Shown here piece after piece: positions 51,701-60,139 of a stretch of 64,000 nt of DNA (the first letter of the stretch is position 1; every line of letters starts with the position of its first letter). The position numbers and the translations under genes were made by a program. The DNA lies in contig CM072159.1 in NCBI GenBank assembly GCA_036850595.1, positions 2,532,529-2,596,528 on the forward strand, read 5' to 3'. This DNA comes from Rhyacichthys aspro (Eukaryota; Chordata; Actinopteri; Gobiiformes; Rhyacichthyidae). The notes under the pieces are model-generated. The model worked only from the letters and a program-made list of their open reading frames with translations, did not search any database and was not told the origin of the DNA.

Positions 51701-54700
51701 AGTGTCAACAATAATATAACACTCACTCACCTTTTCACTCATAAACTGTTCATAAATTGCATGTGTTCTGTCAGCTGAGGTTAGGCAGGTATTTTTGTGT
51801 GGTGAGGGAAAGCTGGAATAGACTGTTATCGTTAAAAGTGTATTATGCCAAGCCAGGTTTTAGAACAAAACGGAAAGAGTGGATCTAAAACAGAGAAAGA
51901 TGTGTGCTGTGACGGTGGCATATATTTCACATATTTTTGCTTATAGTTTAAACGTAAATGTGTTTTTATTGAGCGTGAGTTCACTGTGTTGGCCCAGCCC
52001 TCCACAAGAGTCCCAGGTTCAAATGTGGCCCTTGGAGAAAAATTACTGCCCACCTCTGCTCTAAATTAAGACCAAAGACAAGACGAGACCTTAAATAACA
52101 CCTGGTGGGAATCAGATCGTCCTAAACAGTTCAGTGTTGGACCGCAAAGCCACAGAACTGAATACAGTCTTGATAAGATTGTTTGGTCAAGAGGCTTCAA
52201 GGGTGGCTAACCCAATAAAAAACAGTCAGTCAAATGCCGCAGCTTGCTTTAGCTCTGCGGGAAAGAGAAGGGCACATGCAGCGTGGCCTTCCAAGTGGCT
52301 GTGTAAACACTGGCTCTAATCCACTTAGGCCTGGAGCGGGTCAAGTCGTGGACATGCAGCGATTTAAAGTGCTCTAAATGAGGCAGTACTCCTTTCTGGC
52401 GAAGATTGCACAGGACTTGAAAACTGGTCAGGTATGTTTTATGTATTCTGGGATTTCCAAACTCTATAAAGACTGTACACAGGTGACAGAGGCAAACAAA
52501 AACACAGCTGCTGTACTGTCCTTTGTGACATCTTTCAGCTAAATTTAGTCCCAAGTGATCTCACTCCAGCCTTCTGTGCAGCCACATATCATAATTTTAA
52601 ACATCTCTTTTAAACACCTCTCGTCCTTTATTTTTCCATTTTAGTTTATTCACTAATATTTCATGTTTTTTTTTAATGCTTTAGAACAGTAAGACATTAC
52701 AAACGTAACTCTGGAATAGCATGCCTCTTGTCTGTATGCCAGCTTACAAACTCATAACTGCGGGTACTGGCTCTGTTTACACATGGCTTAACCAATAGTA
52801 GCAAGTTTTTCATGTTTAAAAACACCTTAAGCAATAAACTGGCATGATAGCAAGCTAACGCTGCTACGCTGAAGCGAAGTAAACAATATGGCGGATACGC
52901 TCTTCGCTCTTTTTGCATGGAATGTCCCCTTTAAGGGACTGAAAAAGACCAGGACCAAGATCAATGCACAATATATAAGAAGAGATGCAGGAAGCAGTCT
53001 TTAAAATGTCTGCGACCAATGACAAACTCATGGGATTTTGCAAACACTTGCAGTAGTTCAATAGTAGTAGTCCAACTATTACTAACTTATTCCCCACAGT
53101 AGGTAATAGTCAGCACACTCCCAGTTTGGAGAAGCAGAAAGGAGCCATGTTGTTATTGGGTTGTGTTAATGGGGCTGGTGAAAGAACACTTTTATAACAA
53201 CTAACAAGGCTAACAACTAAGACTAACAGCTAAGACTAACAACTTCAAAAATGCAAGTTTGTGTTGTGTGGTATTTGCATGTATTTGTTCATCAAATGAC
53301 TTTTGTTTTTTGTTGTACTTGTCATTTATATAACCTCAGAACTTATCACTCCCAGAACAAGCACCTCAGTGTGGCCTGTGTCTGAGACAAAATATGGGCC
53401 ATTTGTCAGCAGGATATCCTCTATGGAGCACTCATTTAAATGGACAGCAGTACATAATTTAGTTAGTTTAGTTTCACCCGTCTGCGTTTCCAAACTGGTT
53501 ACCTATGACTAAGGACATACTCACACCAGGCAAACCGTTCCGCACCCAGGCCTGAAACGCCTCGAAAGTCTGTTTTGTTTGGCTGATGTGAGTGCTCCCA
53601 TCCGTGCTTGAGAATGGACCTCTCCCCAATCGTACTCAGGCACGGAACAATTCAAATGGCCCTGGTGTAAGTGCACCCTAAGAATAAAATAGATCCCTTA
53701 TATACAGGACTGAAAACATTACAACTAGCTGGAAAAACTTCTGGTAGGCTCCTTTTAGATACTAGGACTGAGGAATAGCAAACATTAGCTTGTACCTAAA
53801 CATACCGTTTGGTTTTCTCTGATGCCTCACTCTTTGTCTTTAGCTCACTGTATTTCACTGAGCTAAATCTCAACAAACATTTATGAGCCGGTTGACGACC
53901 TAGATGTTGGCAAACAGCCGAGGTCCGAATATAGTGTTTTTCTCTTTCTAAATCTAAGACTACACTGGGTCATTGCTAGTGTTTGCTTGTTGTCTGCTTT
54001 CATCATAAGGTTTTAAGATTTTCTGACCCATTTAACCTTAAATTTACAAAGTTGAGTAGCAGGTTTGTTGAGTTTCAAGTTTAAAAGGTTATGGTTAACC
54101 TTGCAGTGGTTAGATATTACAGTAATTGTGGAAATAAAACAAAAAAAATACCTCAAGTTTGTCCATAGGGGTTTTTTTTTGTATATATTGACCTTCCTAA
54201 CATGGGAGCACATTCATAAAAATGGGGAATTCCACATCTACTCTTCCCTATCAAAGTTTTTAACTATTCACTACATTAAGGATTGAAGAAAACAAATCCA
54301 CATAACAGAGGATATGTATGTCTACGAGCTGTATAAGTTTGTAAAGAGACGCTGTTTATGAGCAACTAATTGTATTTTCACATTGTAGTTACAAGGCTAC
54401 AAAGGCATGAGGTGATGATCATATCTTGTGTTTCGAGATGATTTGATTTCAATGCAAAGTTTGTAAGTGAAATAGTTTCATACTTTACATGCTCCTTGCT
54501 CTACTTACATGCTCTCAATTCAGGTCTTAACAGCTTAGCAGCAAAAACGGAAAACTATAAGGCTAAGTCCTCGGAATGTTTGGCATGTGCACTTCAACAT
54601 ACATGAAGGAATTATCAAAGGTCAAAACTGTTACTGATAAAGGGGCTGGGTTTTGCTCACCGTACATTTTGGCTAGAAGAAAAGGGTAATAATACAAAAA

Positions 54701-57700
54701 TGGTTTTAAATCCTCAGAGCTAAATCCTTTTTGAGCCTAGATCCTTACATTTTTGTGAAAGAAGCGTCCAGTCGGATAAGAGCTGTATCCAAACTAGAAT
54801 CAACCGAACTAATGTGTTCAATTAGAAGACTACCAGCTGTGCAGCATTCAGAGCCATGTGATTATAGCAACAGAGTGGCACATGTACAAACACCATCCAC
54901 AGCAGAATCCAAAAAGTGTTCATCAATCTTTTTTTGGCCAGCAGCAGCCAATAATTCACTGGACTAATGGATTAACTGACTAGTCTCACAAGGGTACTCA
55001 CATTGTTTTGATGTTTTGTAACTTGACCCTAAAGGCTTTTCGGTACTCTGCAGAAATGCCTATGTTTAGGTGAGGAGATCTTTAATTGTGTCAAAGGTCT
55101 TTATAAACTGTTTGCTCTTAGCATTATCAGTAACTTTCTTCACATTAATATTAGGATTGGATGATAAACTAAATAAATTCAATTAATCTGAATTTTTAAT
55201 TTTGAACAATGTAAAAAATGGCCATATTCAAAACTGAATTGAGCTGCAATGAAAAAAATAATGAATTATTCTTGTGGTACAACCCAGCGCTACACACTGC
55301 TGCTGTTAGCAATAGAGCAGCTCACATAATGTAATAAGACTCTTCAGAGGCTGAGACACCAATAATCACCAGAGAAAGGAGTCACATTATTTTTGTGATG
55401 CCTTCAGTCCTGCAATTTCAATAAAAGACTAAAAGGCACTAAAGTGCTGTGGACATCATTCTAGCTGTTCAGAGATTTGGGCTGAATGTTTTGAGAAAAA
55501 CTTTCAAAGTAAAATGAAAAAAAGTAAATTCCAAAAGTAAATTCCAAAAGCCACAACAGTTTCAGCAGTTTTCTTAGACTTTCAATTAGATTAAAAAGGA
55601 TTTCCAGGTTTCTGTTTTGATTTTTACTTACCTTTTTGCCCATGGATCCTGTCTTGACCAGACAGGACTTGGCGAGCGACTGGTATCCTCCGATAACCTC
55701 TATGTCCTCCACGGCCGGATAGCGCTTCTTCAGGAGTGTCCCCAGCTGAGAGTAGGGAGCCTGGGGAGACGTAGATCCAGGTGGCACCTCGGTTGCAGCA
55801 TCAGGCTGCGGTTCAGGGGATCCTGGTTGGGGATGTTGCTCGGTCTCAGTCCTACGTTTGGGCACCACAGTAAACGTGTTCCCCTTCCGCCTGTGCACCA
55901 GTGGGCTAGGGGCCGGCACTCTCTCGGGCGGCTCCACTTCAATATCATCAATGTTTGTGATGGGAAGATGGTCGGCTAGAGGAGGCACCAAACTGGGGGA
56001 GACCGGTGGGGATAGTGGGGCCCCTGGGGAGGAGGGAGGGGAAGTGAGACCTGGTGAAGATGCAGGAGGGATCGGACTTGTTGCCACTGGAGATGATGAT
56101 TCTGGTGGTTTAGATTCGTCCTGTTTTGGGGGCAATGTTTTGGGCAAAGCAGGGGATATTGTAACGGGTTTTGCAGCGGGTTTAGCGGTGGGCGATGAAG
56201 GTATTTTTGGAATTGTTGTAGATTTTTCAATAGTTGTAACATGGGGAACCGGTGTGGACGATATTGGAGTGGTTTTTGTAATTTCAGCAGATGTACTTTT
56301 GGGCATTGGAGTGGACTTTACCGGAGTGGTTTTTGGAATGTCACTGGGAATAGCTGTGGACATAGGGGATGTTGGTATTCCAGTAGCCAATGCTGCTGCT
56401 GCTCTATGGGTCGGCACTGATTTAACTGCACCTGGACTAGCAGCAGAACCCATAGTGGTCAGTCTCCGCTTGGGGATAACTGTGAATGAATTTTTGGACT
56501 GGAGTCGTAAATTGGCCAGGGCTCTAGCTTGCGTGTCGTTATCCGGGATGTGAGCCAGATCTGGCTTCGGGGAGGGACGGATCTCGAAGTCCGGAGAGGA
56601 AGGGAACATTATGGATGGGCTTGATTCGGCACAGGCACGGCGGGTTTCTGGAGAGCATGGCACCTTGGGTTTGGGGTCGGCAGTGCTGTCCCAGTCTCGC
56701 TCTCTTGTAGGCTTCATTGGCCGACTGTCAGGTTCATCTTTCGAGGGACTTCCGCCATCTTCAAAACGTTGGCGGAAAGAATACACATTATGGGTTGAAC
56801 AAGTCCGTTTGGGGCTTTCCGGTTCGGGCTTTGGTTTGCAAGACCTCGGACTCTGGAAGATGGGCGACGATGGTTCAAATCTCGGCTTTGGCACCAGTTC
56901 GGGCTTCGACCAAAGTCGCGGCCGGCTGCTGGCACTGCAGTCCAAGTCTAGGAGGTTCTCTGTGCTGTGGGATTTCTTTTGTAGCTTCCCATAGTTACTA
57001 TCAAATTTCTGCAGCATCCGGCTCACTCTCCCTTGACTTTCACCTTGGATATCATAAGCCTGGACCTCGTGATCAGGCCGGCCCAGGGTGCTTAGGTTCT
57101 CCTCACTCTTGCTTAACGTCGTATCATAAATCACCACTTCCTTGGCCCTTATCTCAGTTACAGCACTCCCACGTCGGTCCAAAAGGTCATTCAAAGAGCT
57201 GTATGTGCTCACACCATTTTGCTGCCATTTGGAACCGCTTGTTACGTCCCCACCTCCATCTGGAAAGTAATCGGGATCCGACTCGATTATGATAATATTT
57301 TCAGCTCTGATAGTCCTTACGCCAGGCACGCTGCCATACAGCTCTAGAATGTGCTGCACAGGCCTGGCTGCGTTCTCTCGGTCCTGCCGTCTCCTCCGCT
57401 CCTTCTCCAGCTTAATGAAAGGGTTTTCCTCCAAAGGTCCAAGGCTCTCCTGCAACAATAACAAAATAGAACATAATAAAATAATTGAACAGTCCAGAAT
57501 GACAATACAGCTCTTTCACAATTAATTCAGAGCTGTAGAGAACGAAATAGATACAACCACAAATACTTTTTAAAAAGTCTAAGAGTCACTTTCTGTGGTG
57601 AGACATGTTATGTTGTTTTGCTGTTGATAACAGCAGTTGGTGTTTTCAAATTCATTTACACTCCAACAACAGTGCCATCCAAGTACTTAACTCACTGCAG

Positions 57701-58491
57701 TGAAAGTTTCAGTTCCCCTATTACTTTATACACCACTGTTTGAAGTTACCAAGAGATACCAAAAACTGACAAAACATAATAAACCTGGAAGTGAAATATG
57801 TATATGGTTCATGAGCATAAAGGATTCCTATCTGTACTCAATTGCTTAATTTTAAGTAGCCTACTGTAAAATATAAGATATCACCACTTTTAAATGCTTT
57901 TGTGCAGTTCTGTTCGTTTATATGTATTTATGGGTTATTTTGTCTTTACATAGAACCGTTTTGTCTTATTTTTGTGTACATATACTTCCAAGGAGTCAGT
58001 CTACATCCCGTGGGCATGCTGTTACTGTAAAGCCCACTACTCCATTGTACCCTGAGCAACTGCAGTTGATATTCCCAGCCCTAGTGAGGACTTATGCTCG
58101 TCTTGAGTCTTACCTGTAGCACCAGGCTCTCCTCTCCATCTTCGTCCCTCGATGTCGCCCTCTCCACGGTCGTGTGTCGTGTTTCTTTGTTGTTTCCAAA
58201 GTGCTGGCTGGCCGTAGTGATGGTGTAATTTCGCCCGTTGCCACCACCGCCACTACTACAGCTGCTACCGCTGTCTCGTTTAGAGCCATTGACAACCATT
58301 GCGTTCCCGTTAAGCCGCTGAGGGCCCGATCCAGTGGGGCTAACCTCCCCGGCTGCAGCCCCTCCAAATCCACCGCCCTTCGCCTTCCGCCTCTCCAAGA
58401 TCTCTCGCTTCCAGGCCGGCATCCTGGGGCTCTCTTGCCCGGGTTCCTGGCGGTCCTGGCGGAGGACGCGGACCTCACCTCCGCCAGACAT
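20527..58491 (-). CDS. tprn: TPRN (taperin)
   Basis: The spliced CDS joins, on the minus strand, 58491-58114, 57449-55632, 24451-24256, 21157-21030 and 20589-20527. It encodes 860 residues, against 711 in human. Seen: PAWKREILERRKAK at 25-38; ESLGPLEENPFIKLEKERRR at 127-146; VPGVRTIRAENIIIIES at 167-183; a Pro/Ser/Thr-rich middle (about 470-615); DIEVIGGYQSLAKSCLVKTG at 708-727; and the PP1-docking RVxF motif KISF at 734-737, followed by YEYPSENS and an acidic run. The C-terminus is SDYSSEPALYF. Taperin and its paralogue phostensin (PPP1R18) bind PP1 and actin structures. Taperin sits at the base of hair-cell stereocilia, and human loss causes DFNB79 deafness. I chose the start at 58491 (MSGGGE) over an in-frame ATG at 58572 because of similarity in length to the family N-terminus, so the start is less certain. 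Confidence 0.95.
20590..21029 (-). other. tprn: TPRN intron 4
   Basis: A phase-0 intron of 440 bases with donor GTAAGA and acceptor CTCCACAG. It is AT-rich and I see nothing else in it. Confidence 0.85.
21030..21157 (-). CDS. tprn: TPRN coding exon 4
   Basis: The acceptor TTTATTCTCAG opens in phase 1. The last base of exon 3 plus AC gives Asp, then LSNYIPKHSVDFSTWQEQK continues to LTEEVM. The Y-x-PKHSVDFS-x-WQE motif matches the phostensin/taperin C-terminal region. Confidence 0.9.
21700..22012 (+). pseudogene. LINE 3'-end relic
   Basis: A stretch reading NNMDHPLHWASEQQ resembles the NMD(H/N)PL motif near the C-terminus of fish CR1/Rex-type LINE polymerases. It is followed by GAATTTCCCCTTGGGGATTA and a short repeated tail of TTGAA units, the typical 3' end of these elements. 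All upstream coding sequence is gone. Confidence 0.6.
22339..22795 (+). pseudogene. CR1/Rex-type LINE 3'-end relic
   Basis: An open frame at 22355-22570 encodes the end of a LINE polymerase: ...IIQDSSHPGHS, then FELMPSGRRYRTIKTRTNR, then NSFYPRAIITLN. A 3' UTR follows with a TTTATTTA run (about 22673-22699) and a terminal tail of ATTCTA units (about 22774-22792). The 5' part is truncated, as usual for LINE insertions. Confidence 0.8.
23793..23936 (+). repeat. tRNA-derived SINE
   Basis: The head TGATGGCTCACCAGGTAGGG resembles an A box, and GGTTTGATTCTGG, 50 bases later, resembles a B box. A pyrimidine-rich body (CTCTCTCACCCTGTTCCC) follows, then a short A-rich end. This is the structure of a tRNA-like fish SINE. 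The promoter boxes are diverged, so it is probably silent. Confidence 0.75.
24256..24451 (-). CDS. tprn: TPRN coding exon 3 (PP1-docking exon)
   Basis: After the acceptor CTCTTTCAG the exon opens in phase 0 with LKISFNESSLQSTYEYPSE. KISF is the RVxF-type PP1-binding motif known in taperin, here residues 734-737. An acidic block (WDSEEDEEDK) and IHIPRPSLTGSPTHTNAN follow. The donor is GTTTGT, a non-consensus but GT-type site, at 24255. Exon phase is 0 in and 1 out. Confidence 0.94.
25090..25617. mobile_element. hAT-like MITE
   Basis: It starts TAGAGCTGGGCAA and ends TTCCCCAGCCCTA. The end, reverse-complemented, matches the start at 11 of 13 positions. There is no coding sequence. The interior matches the split element at 6640-7760. 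I could not find a clean target-site duplication. Confidence 0.6.
26503..26741. mobile_element. short hAT-like MITE
   Basis: The left end AGAGCTGCACGATATTGA and right end CGATAGTGCAGCCC are inverted (GGGCTGCACTATCG on the other strand). The unit is about 240 bp and AT-rich. No target duplication is clear. Confidence 0.5.
28175..28188 (+). promoter_or_regulatory. weak RFX-like half site in TPRN intron 2
   Basis: GTTGCCATGGAGAT has a perfect left half site (GTTGCC) and a poor right half. It resembles many vertebrate RFX sites of the form GTTGCCATGGAGAC. On its own this is weak. Confidence 0.2.
30353..30824 (+). mobile_element. hAT-like MITE, family A copy 1
   Basis: Starts TAGCCTGGCCAGCCAGA and ends TCTGGCTGGCCAGGCTAC, with inverted termini. 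It is flanked by an 8-bp direct repeat AAGTTTGA (30345-30352 and 30825-30832), the target duplication size of hAT elements. The interior is nearly the same as 60140-60642 in the left 130 bases. It has no transposase, so it needed one in trans. Confidence 0.85.
34217..34345. mobile_element. hAT 5'-end fragment
   Basis: CAGTGGTTCTCAA at 34217 is the typical terminus of many vertebrate hAT elements, followed by GTGTGAACCACTAGTGGG and GGGGCGCAATGGATGG. No matching 3' terminus was found, so only one end survives. Confidence 0.45.
37166..37179 (+). promoter_or_regulatory. X-box-like palindrome in TPRN intron 2
   Basis: GTTGCC-GT-GGTGAC fits GTNRCC-N2-RGYAAC at 11 of 12 half-site positions. It lies in a local CpG-containing, GC-richer block (about 37150-37200), unlike the surrounding AT-rich intron. 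Confidence 0.35.
37433..38290. mobile_element. hAT-like relic interrupted by a MITE
   Basis: The left end TAGGGCTGGGCATTTTCC resembles the termini of the MITEs at 25090 and 51563. The sequence resumes after the 37606-38096 insertion. The right boundary is uncertain because no clear inverted end is visible. Confidence 0.35.
37606..38096. mobile_element. hAT-like MITE, family B copy 1
   Basis: Starts CATGGATGTATAATAAGAAC and ends TTTAATAATACATCCATG, inverted termini, flanked by a perfect 8-bp direct repeat GCTACATC (37598-37605 and 38097-38104). A decayed partial copy in reverse orientation is at 61895-62063. There is no coding sequence. Confidence 0.85.
38440..39170 (+). pseudogene. non-LTR retrotransposon polymerase relic (R2-like)
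   Basis: The plus strand carries, across stops and frame changes, blocks of a reverse-transcriptase C-terminal region: VKYLGNPQANANLEEGTRS, LKRVRQVQRSQLNGKN, then a decayed pocket, and EKLEKYQKVEHEKAWKVKA with IRALGGVTPKLEEWLQQI. These blocks recall R2/NeSL-type retroelements of invertebrates and fishes. Several in-frame stops make it dead. No 5' end was found. Confidence 0.65.
41068..41170 (+). repeat. local direct duplication, left copy
   Basis: Nearly identical to 42260-42385: AAGCCTGTGTGCCATTGTCT, GACCTAA, AAATGAGTGAGTATGGCTCT and so on to GTGACTAGATATTTATGAGC. The left copy lacks about 23 bases present in the right copy. Confidence 0.85.
41994..42012. repeat. (TTTA)n microsatellite
   Basis: A short run of TTTA units at the start of an AT-rich segment. 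Similar runs occur at about 22673-22699 and 59091-59103. Confidence 0.75.
42260..42385 (+). repeat. local direct duplication, right copy
   Basis: Matches 41068-41170 with very few substitutions but carries an extra internal segment, TATATGTGTCTTCGCGGGTC plus TAA, between GACCTAA and AAATGAG. The extra piece is bordered by the same CTAA, so either a deletion between short repeats or an insertion explains it. Confidence 0.85.
44030..44215. repeat. dispersed repeat, copy 2 (unclassified)
   Basis: Matches the first 160 bases of the window in ordered blocks, ending GTCGATGTGTTACCGTTGAT. The two copies are diverged, with several small gaps. Confidence 0.45.
45196..46056. mobile_element. hAT-like MITE split by a Tigger-like MITE
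   Basis: The left end is CAGTGTTAATTTCGTCAACG. The right end, reverse-complemented, is CAGTGTTAACTTTGACAGC. Flanking 8-mers CGGCCAAC and CGCCCTAC agree at 6 of 8 positions, a worn hAT-type target duplication. The centre is replaced by the Tigger-like element at 45433-46031. Confidence 0.65.
45433..46031 (-). mobile_element. Tigger/pogo-like nonautonomous transposon, copy 2
   Basis: It starts CAGTGGTCCCTCGTTTATCG after a TA and is a reverse-oriented relative of 6894-7536, with the same truncated transposase start (MSTKRSAPTKAPAVAPKR on the minus strand near 45700). The far end is degenerate, so its boundary is approximate. It keeps only two of the 41-bp tandem units. Confidence 0.75.
48723..48764. 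repeat. (TAA)n microsatellite
   Basis: About 14 uninterrupted AAT/TAA units. Confidence 0.9.
49336..49755 (+). other. 139-codon open frame, no recognised family
   Basis: The longest uninterrupted plus-strand frame in intron 2. It includes several Cys residues (SANCVICQD, KSFCNQFCGK, HDCGTCNP), but I see no accepted zinc-binding spacing. A second frame continues protein-like after the stop (DLLKPLIRRDAQITQN). It may be a decayed mobile-element fragment or chance in AT-rich DNA. I do not consider it a gene. Confidence 0.15.
50925..51160 (+). repeat. fish retroelement 3'-end repeat
   Basis: Ordered blocks CCAAAACTCCAGCAACAAGG, GGTCACAAGCCAGTG, TTTGTGCCTGTCCCAAG, GGGCATCCAGTGTAAAA and GATTCGCTGTGGACCC form a widespread teleost repeat. 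A partial copy in reverse is at 18035-18125. Named family not assigned. Confidence 0.65.
51563..52058. mobile_element. hAT-like MITE with intact target duplication
   Basis: Begins CAGACCTGGGCA and ends TGCCCACCTCTG, inverted at 10 of 12 positions. It is flanked by a perfect 8-bp repeat CTCTAAAT (51555-51562 and 52059-52066). The segment near the right end, TGGCCCTTGGAGAAAAATTA, is typical of Charlie-like hAT ends. No transposase is encoded. Confidence 0.85.
53150..53290. repeat. dispersed repeat shared with 12700-12810, internally expanded
   Basis: Contains GTTAATGGGGCTGG, then a block of repeated CTAACAACTAAGA/CTAACAGCTAAGA units (about 53205-53243), then AACTTCAAAAATGCAAGTTT. The corresponding copy in SSNA1 intron 1 lacks the expansion. 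Confidence 0.45.
53511..53680. mobile_element. short MITE
   Basis: Left end AGGACATACTCACACCAGG; right end, reverse-complemented, AGGGTGCACTTACACCAGG. The unit is about 170 bp and contains paired GCACCCAGGC/CTCAGGCACGG-like blocks. Superfamily undetermined. Confidence 0.5.
55632..57449 (-). CDS. tprn: TPRN coding exon 2
   Basis: The largest exon, 606 codons. After the acceptor TTGTTGCAG it begins ESLGPLEENPFIKLE and ends KTGSMGKK before GTAAGT, both phase 0. Two internal motif pairs are visible: TIRAENIIII (172-181) with EIRAKEVVIY (225-234), and NSFTVIPKRR (446-455) with NTFTVVPKRR (650-659). Between these lies a low-complexity TP/SP/PP-rich stretch. The open frame continues 56 codons into the intron. 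Confidence 0.95.
57450..58113 (-). other. tprn: TPRN intron 1
   Basis: A phase-0 intron of 664 bases, with donor GTAAGA and acceptor TTATTGTTGCAG. No repeats recognised. Confidence 0.9.
58114..58491 (-). CDS. tprn: TPRN coding exon 1
   Basis: Encodes residues 1-126 from MSGGGEVRVLRQ to ESLVLQ. The conserved taperin/phostensin N-terminal motif PAWKREILERRKAK is at 25-38. Glycine- and serine-rich low complexity follows (residues 73-86). An in-frame ATG at 58572 would add 27 residues rich in proline. Codon use is GC-rich, in keeping with a CpG-rich 5' end. Confidence 0.93.
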
Positions 58492-58800
58492 CGCGAAGAG
58501 GTTCGAAGACAAAGGAGGCGGGATATGAGGAGGTCTCGCCGGCTTAAAACCTGTATCCGGTTCCGTGTACACCTGCGGAACCGCTCACCACTCGCTCAGA
58601 TACATCCTACCCGTCTGCTGCGCCTCTGCCATCGGTCTGCCTCGCTCCGCTCGACAGCAGCACGCCGCCCCTCCGCTCCGCAGTAAAGTCCCATCTGCTC
58701 GCCGATTGGTCCACTGGGAGTAAGACCACGCCCATTGTCTGTCTGTAGAACGCCGCTCGCGGACGCAAACCACACCCGTTTCTATTGTTGACTGGGCAAC
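58492..58800 (-). promoter_or_regulatory. tprn: TPRN promoter / 5' CpG-rich region
   Basis: CpG-rich DNA upstream of the start, sharply different from the AT-rich flank. It contains CCAAT-type sequence (CGATTGGTCC on the plus strand near 58700), CACGCCC and CACACCC boxes, and an X-box-like site at 58787-58800. The transcription start cannot be placed from sequence alone. Confidence 0.6.
58787..58800 (-). promoter_or_regulatory. tprn: RFX X-box-like motif, TPRN promoter
   Basis: On the minus strand GTTGCC-CA-GTCAAC fits GTNRCC-N2-RGYAAC at 11 of 12 half-site positions. It is about 300 bases upstream of the start codon. RFX factors regulate ciliary genes and are needed in hair cells, where taperin acts. 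Confidence 0.45.
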
Positions 58801-60139
58801 AACTAGCTGTCAATCAAAGTGATGCGTACGTGTCCTGCCTCTTTTACACGTTATTGAGCAAAGGAACAAATTCATTGTATGATTTTGTTTTCTACTGTCA
58901 GCATAATTCTTTTTCCAGAATTATGTTATGTAAAACATTCACGTAATTTTGTATTACGAACTAAAACAAAACATTTCACCTACAGGTTCCAAACTACAAC
59001 TTTGTCTACAAAATTAAATAGGAAAACTCAAAAATTATTTGCTTTAAATTGAGGCTACACTAGACTGCAAGTTACTGACAGGTTTATTTATTTATTTATT
59101 TGTTAGTCACAACAGAGTAAGCAAACCAGTCAAAAACGAAGAAAACAAAAAATATGTGTTATAGCCTATACATTTAGATTTTTTTTATTATTATTGAAAT
59201 TCCCACCAATATTTATCAGTGAACTGTTGTTGGTATAACTGTAACTGATTTGCATGGATGGATTTATTTTGAAATGAGAAACATCCATTGAACGCAAAGC
59301 AAACGAGGCAGTATGGCAGCACATAAATAGTTGTTACACTGACATACCTATTACCTCCCAATGCTCTAACAATGACATGTTTAACCTGCAGATTGCTATC
59401 TAAAGTTGGATATTGGTTATAATTACTGAACAACAGTGTTTACAATGACAGGCTATGAGTGGTGAACAGTGTGCATGGAGCATTATGCAGTGACGCCACC
59501 TGTCGATAATCCGGATGAAGCAAACACATGAGCTGCATGAATCAGCACTAAGAGGCCTATTATCAAGCTCTATAGGAGATTACTGTCCCTCATCAAACAT
59601 TTATCACTGAGCCATAATTACCAACACACTCAAGAAGGCCTCGGGCAAAATGTAATTAACGGCAAAACTGCTCGAAACTGATACCAAAATCCATTTCCTC
59701 CAAAAAGAAAATGAGAGTTTAGTTAATGTTGTCCATATGAGAGCTAACTCTTTTGTCCAAGTATTTAATAATTCATTTGTTGTCTTTTTTTCAGGATACC
59801 AGAAAACATCATACTTTTTAGCTCTTTTTGCTGCATTTATGCCAACATAGGAAAATAAACAGCCACCAGTCTGGACTATGAGCTACAATGGGCTCCAGAG
59901 ATCATGCTTCAGCAACACGACTGACATTTCCAGAGAGCTAAGGAGGAGGAGACATGGAGGCTGTGACTAAAAGAGAATGTGACCTCTTTGGAATGGACAC
60001 CTTGGCTGAGCAGGCCAGCATCAAGAAGTCAACACACATATGAAATAAAAGTTAATACCTTAACATCCTCTGGGACAAGGAAGGATAGAAAGTGGGGGGG
60101 CATGGGAGGGGGGGTTATGCAAAGTCACATGTAAATGCA
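58801..60139. other. upstream flank of TPRN, no gene recognised
   Basis: AT-rich DNA with a TTTA run near 59091-59103. The strip at about 60093-60116 has G-rich runs (GTGGGGGGGCATGGGAGGGG). No exon seen. Confidence 0.5.

Larger units (their letters stand above)
24452..55631 (-). other. tprn: TPRN intron 2 (31.2 kb)
   Basis: A phase-0 intron between the exons ending MGKK and beginning LKISF, with donor GTAAGT and acceptor CTCTTTCAG. Mobile-element relics listed separately fill parts of it. I see no exon or recognisable repeat in about 26745-30340, 30833-34216, 34350-37430, 39180-41060, 42390-44030, 46060-50920 and 53690-55630. Segments such as 26150-26480, 28000-28320 and 47520-48240 look less repetitive and could hold conserved noncoding sequence. 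Confidence 0.9.

Noticed and set aside
55858..56553. 231-codon plus-strand open frame opposite TPRN exon 2
   Set aside because: It is the antisense shadow of the Pro/Ser/Thr-rich part of taperin, with Gly/Val/Asp-rich composition expected from reversing those codons.
58174..58686. 170-codon plus-strand open frame opposite TPRN exon 1
   Set aside because: Antisense shadow of the GC-rich first exon and promoter; Arg/Pro/Ser-rich with no family resemblance.
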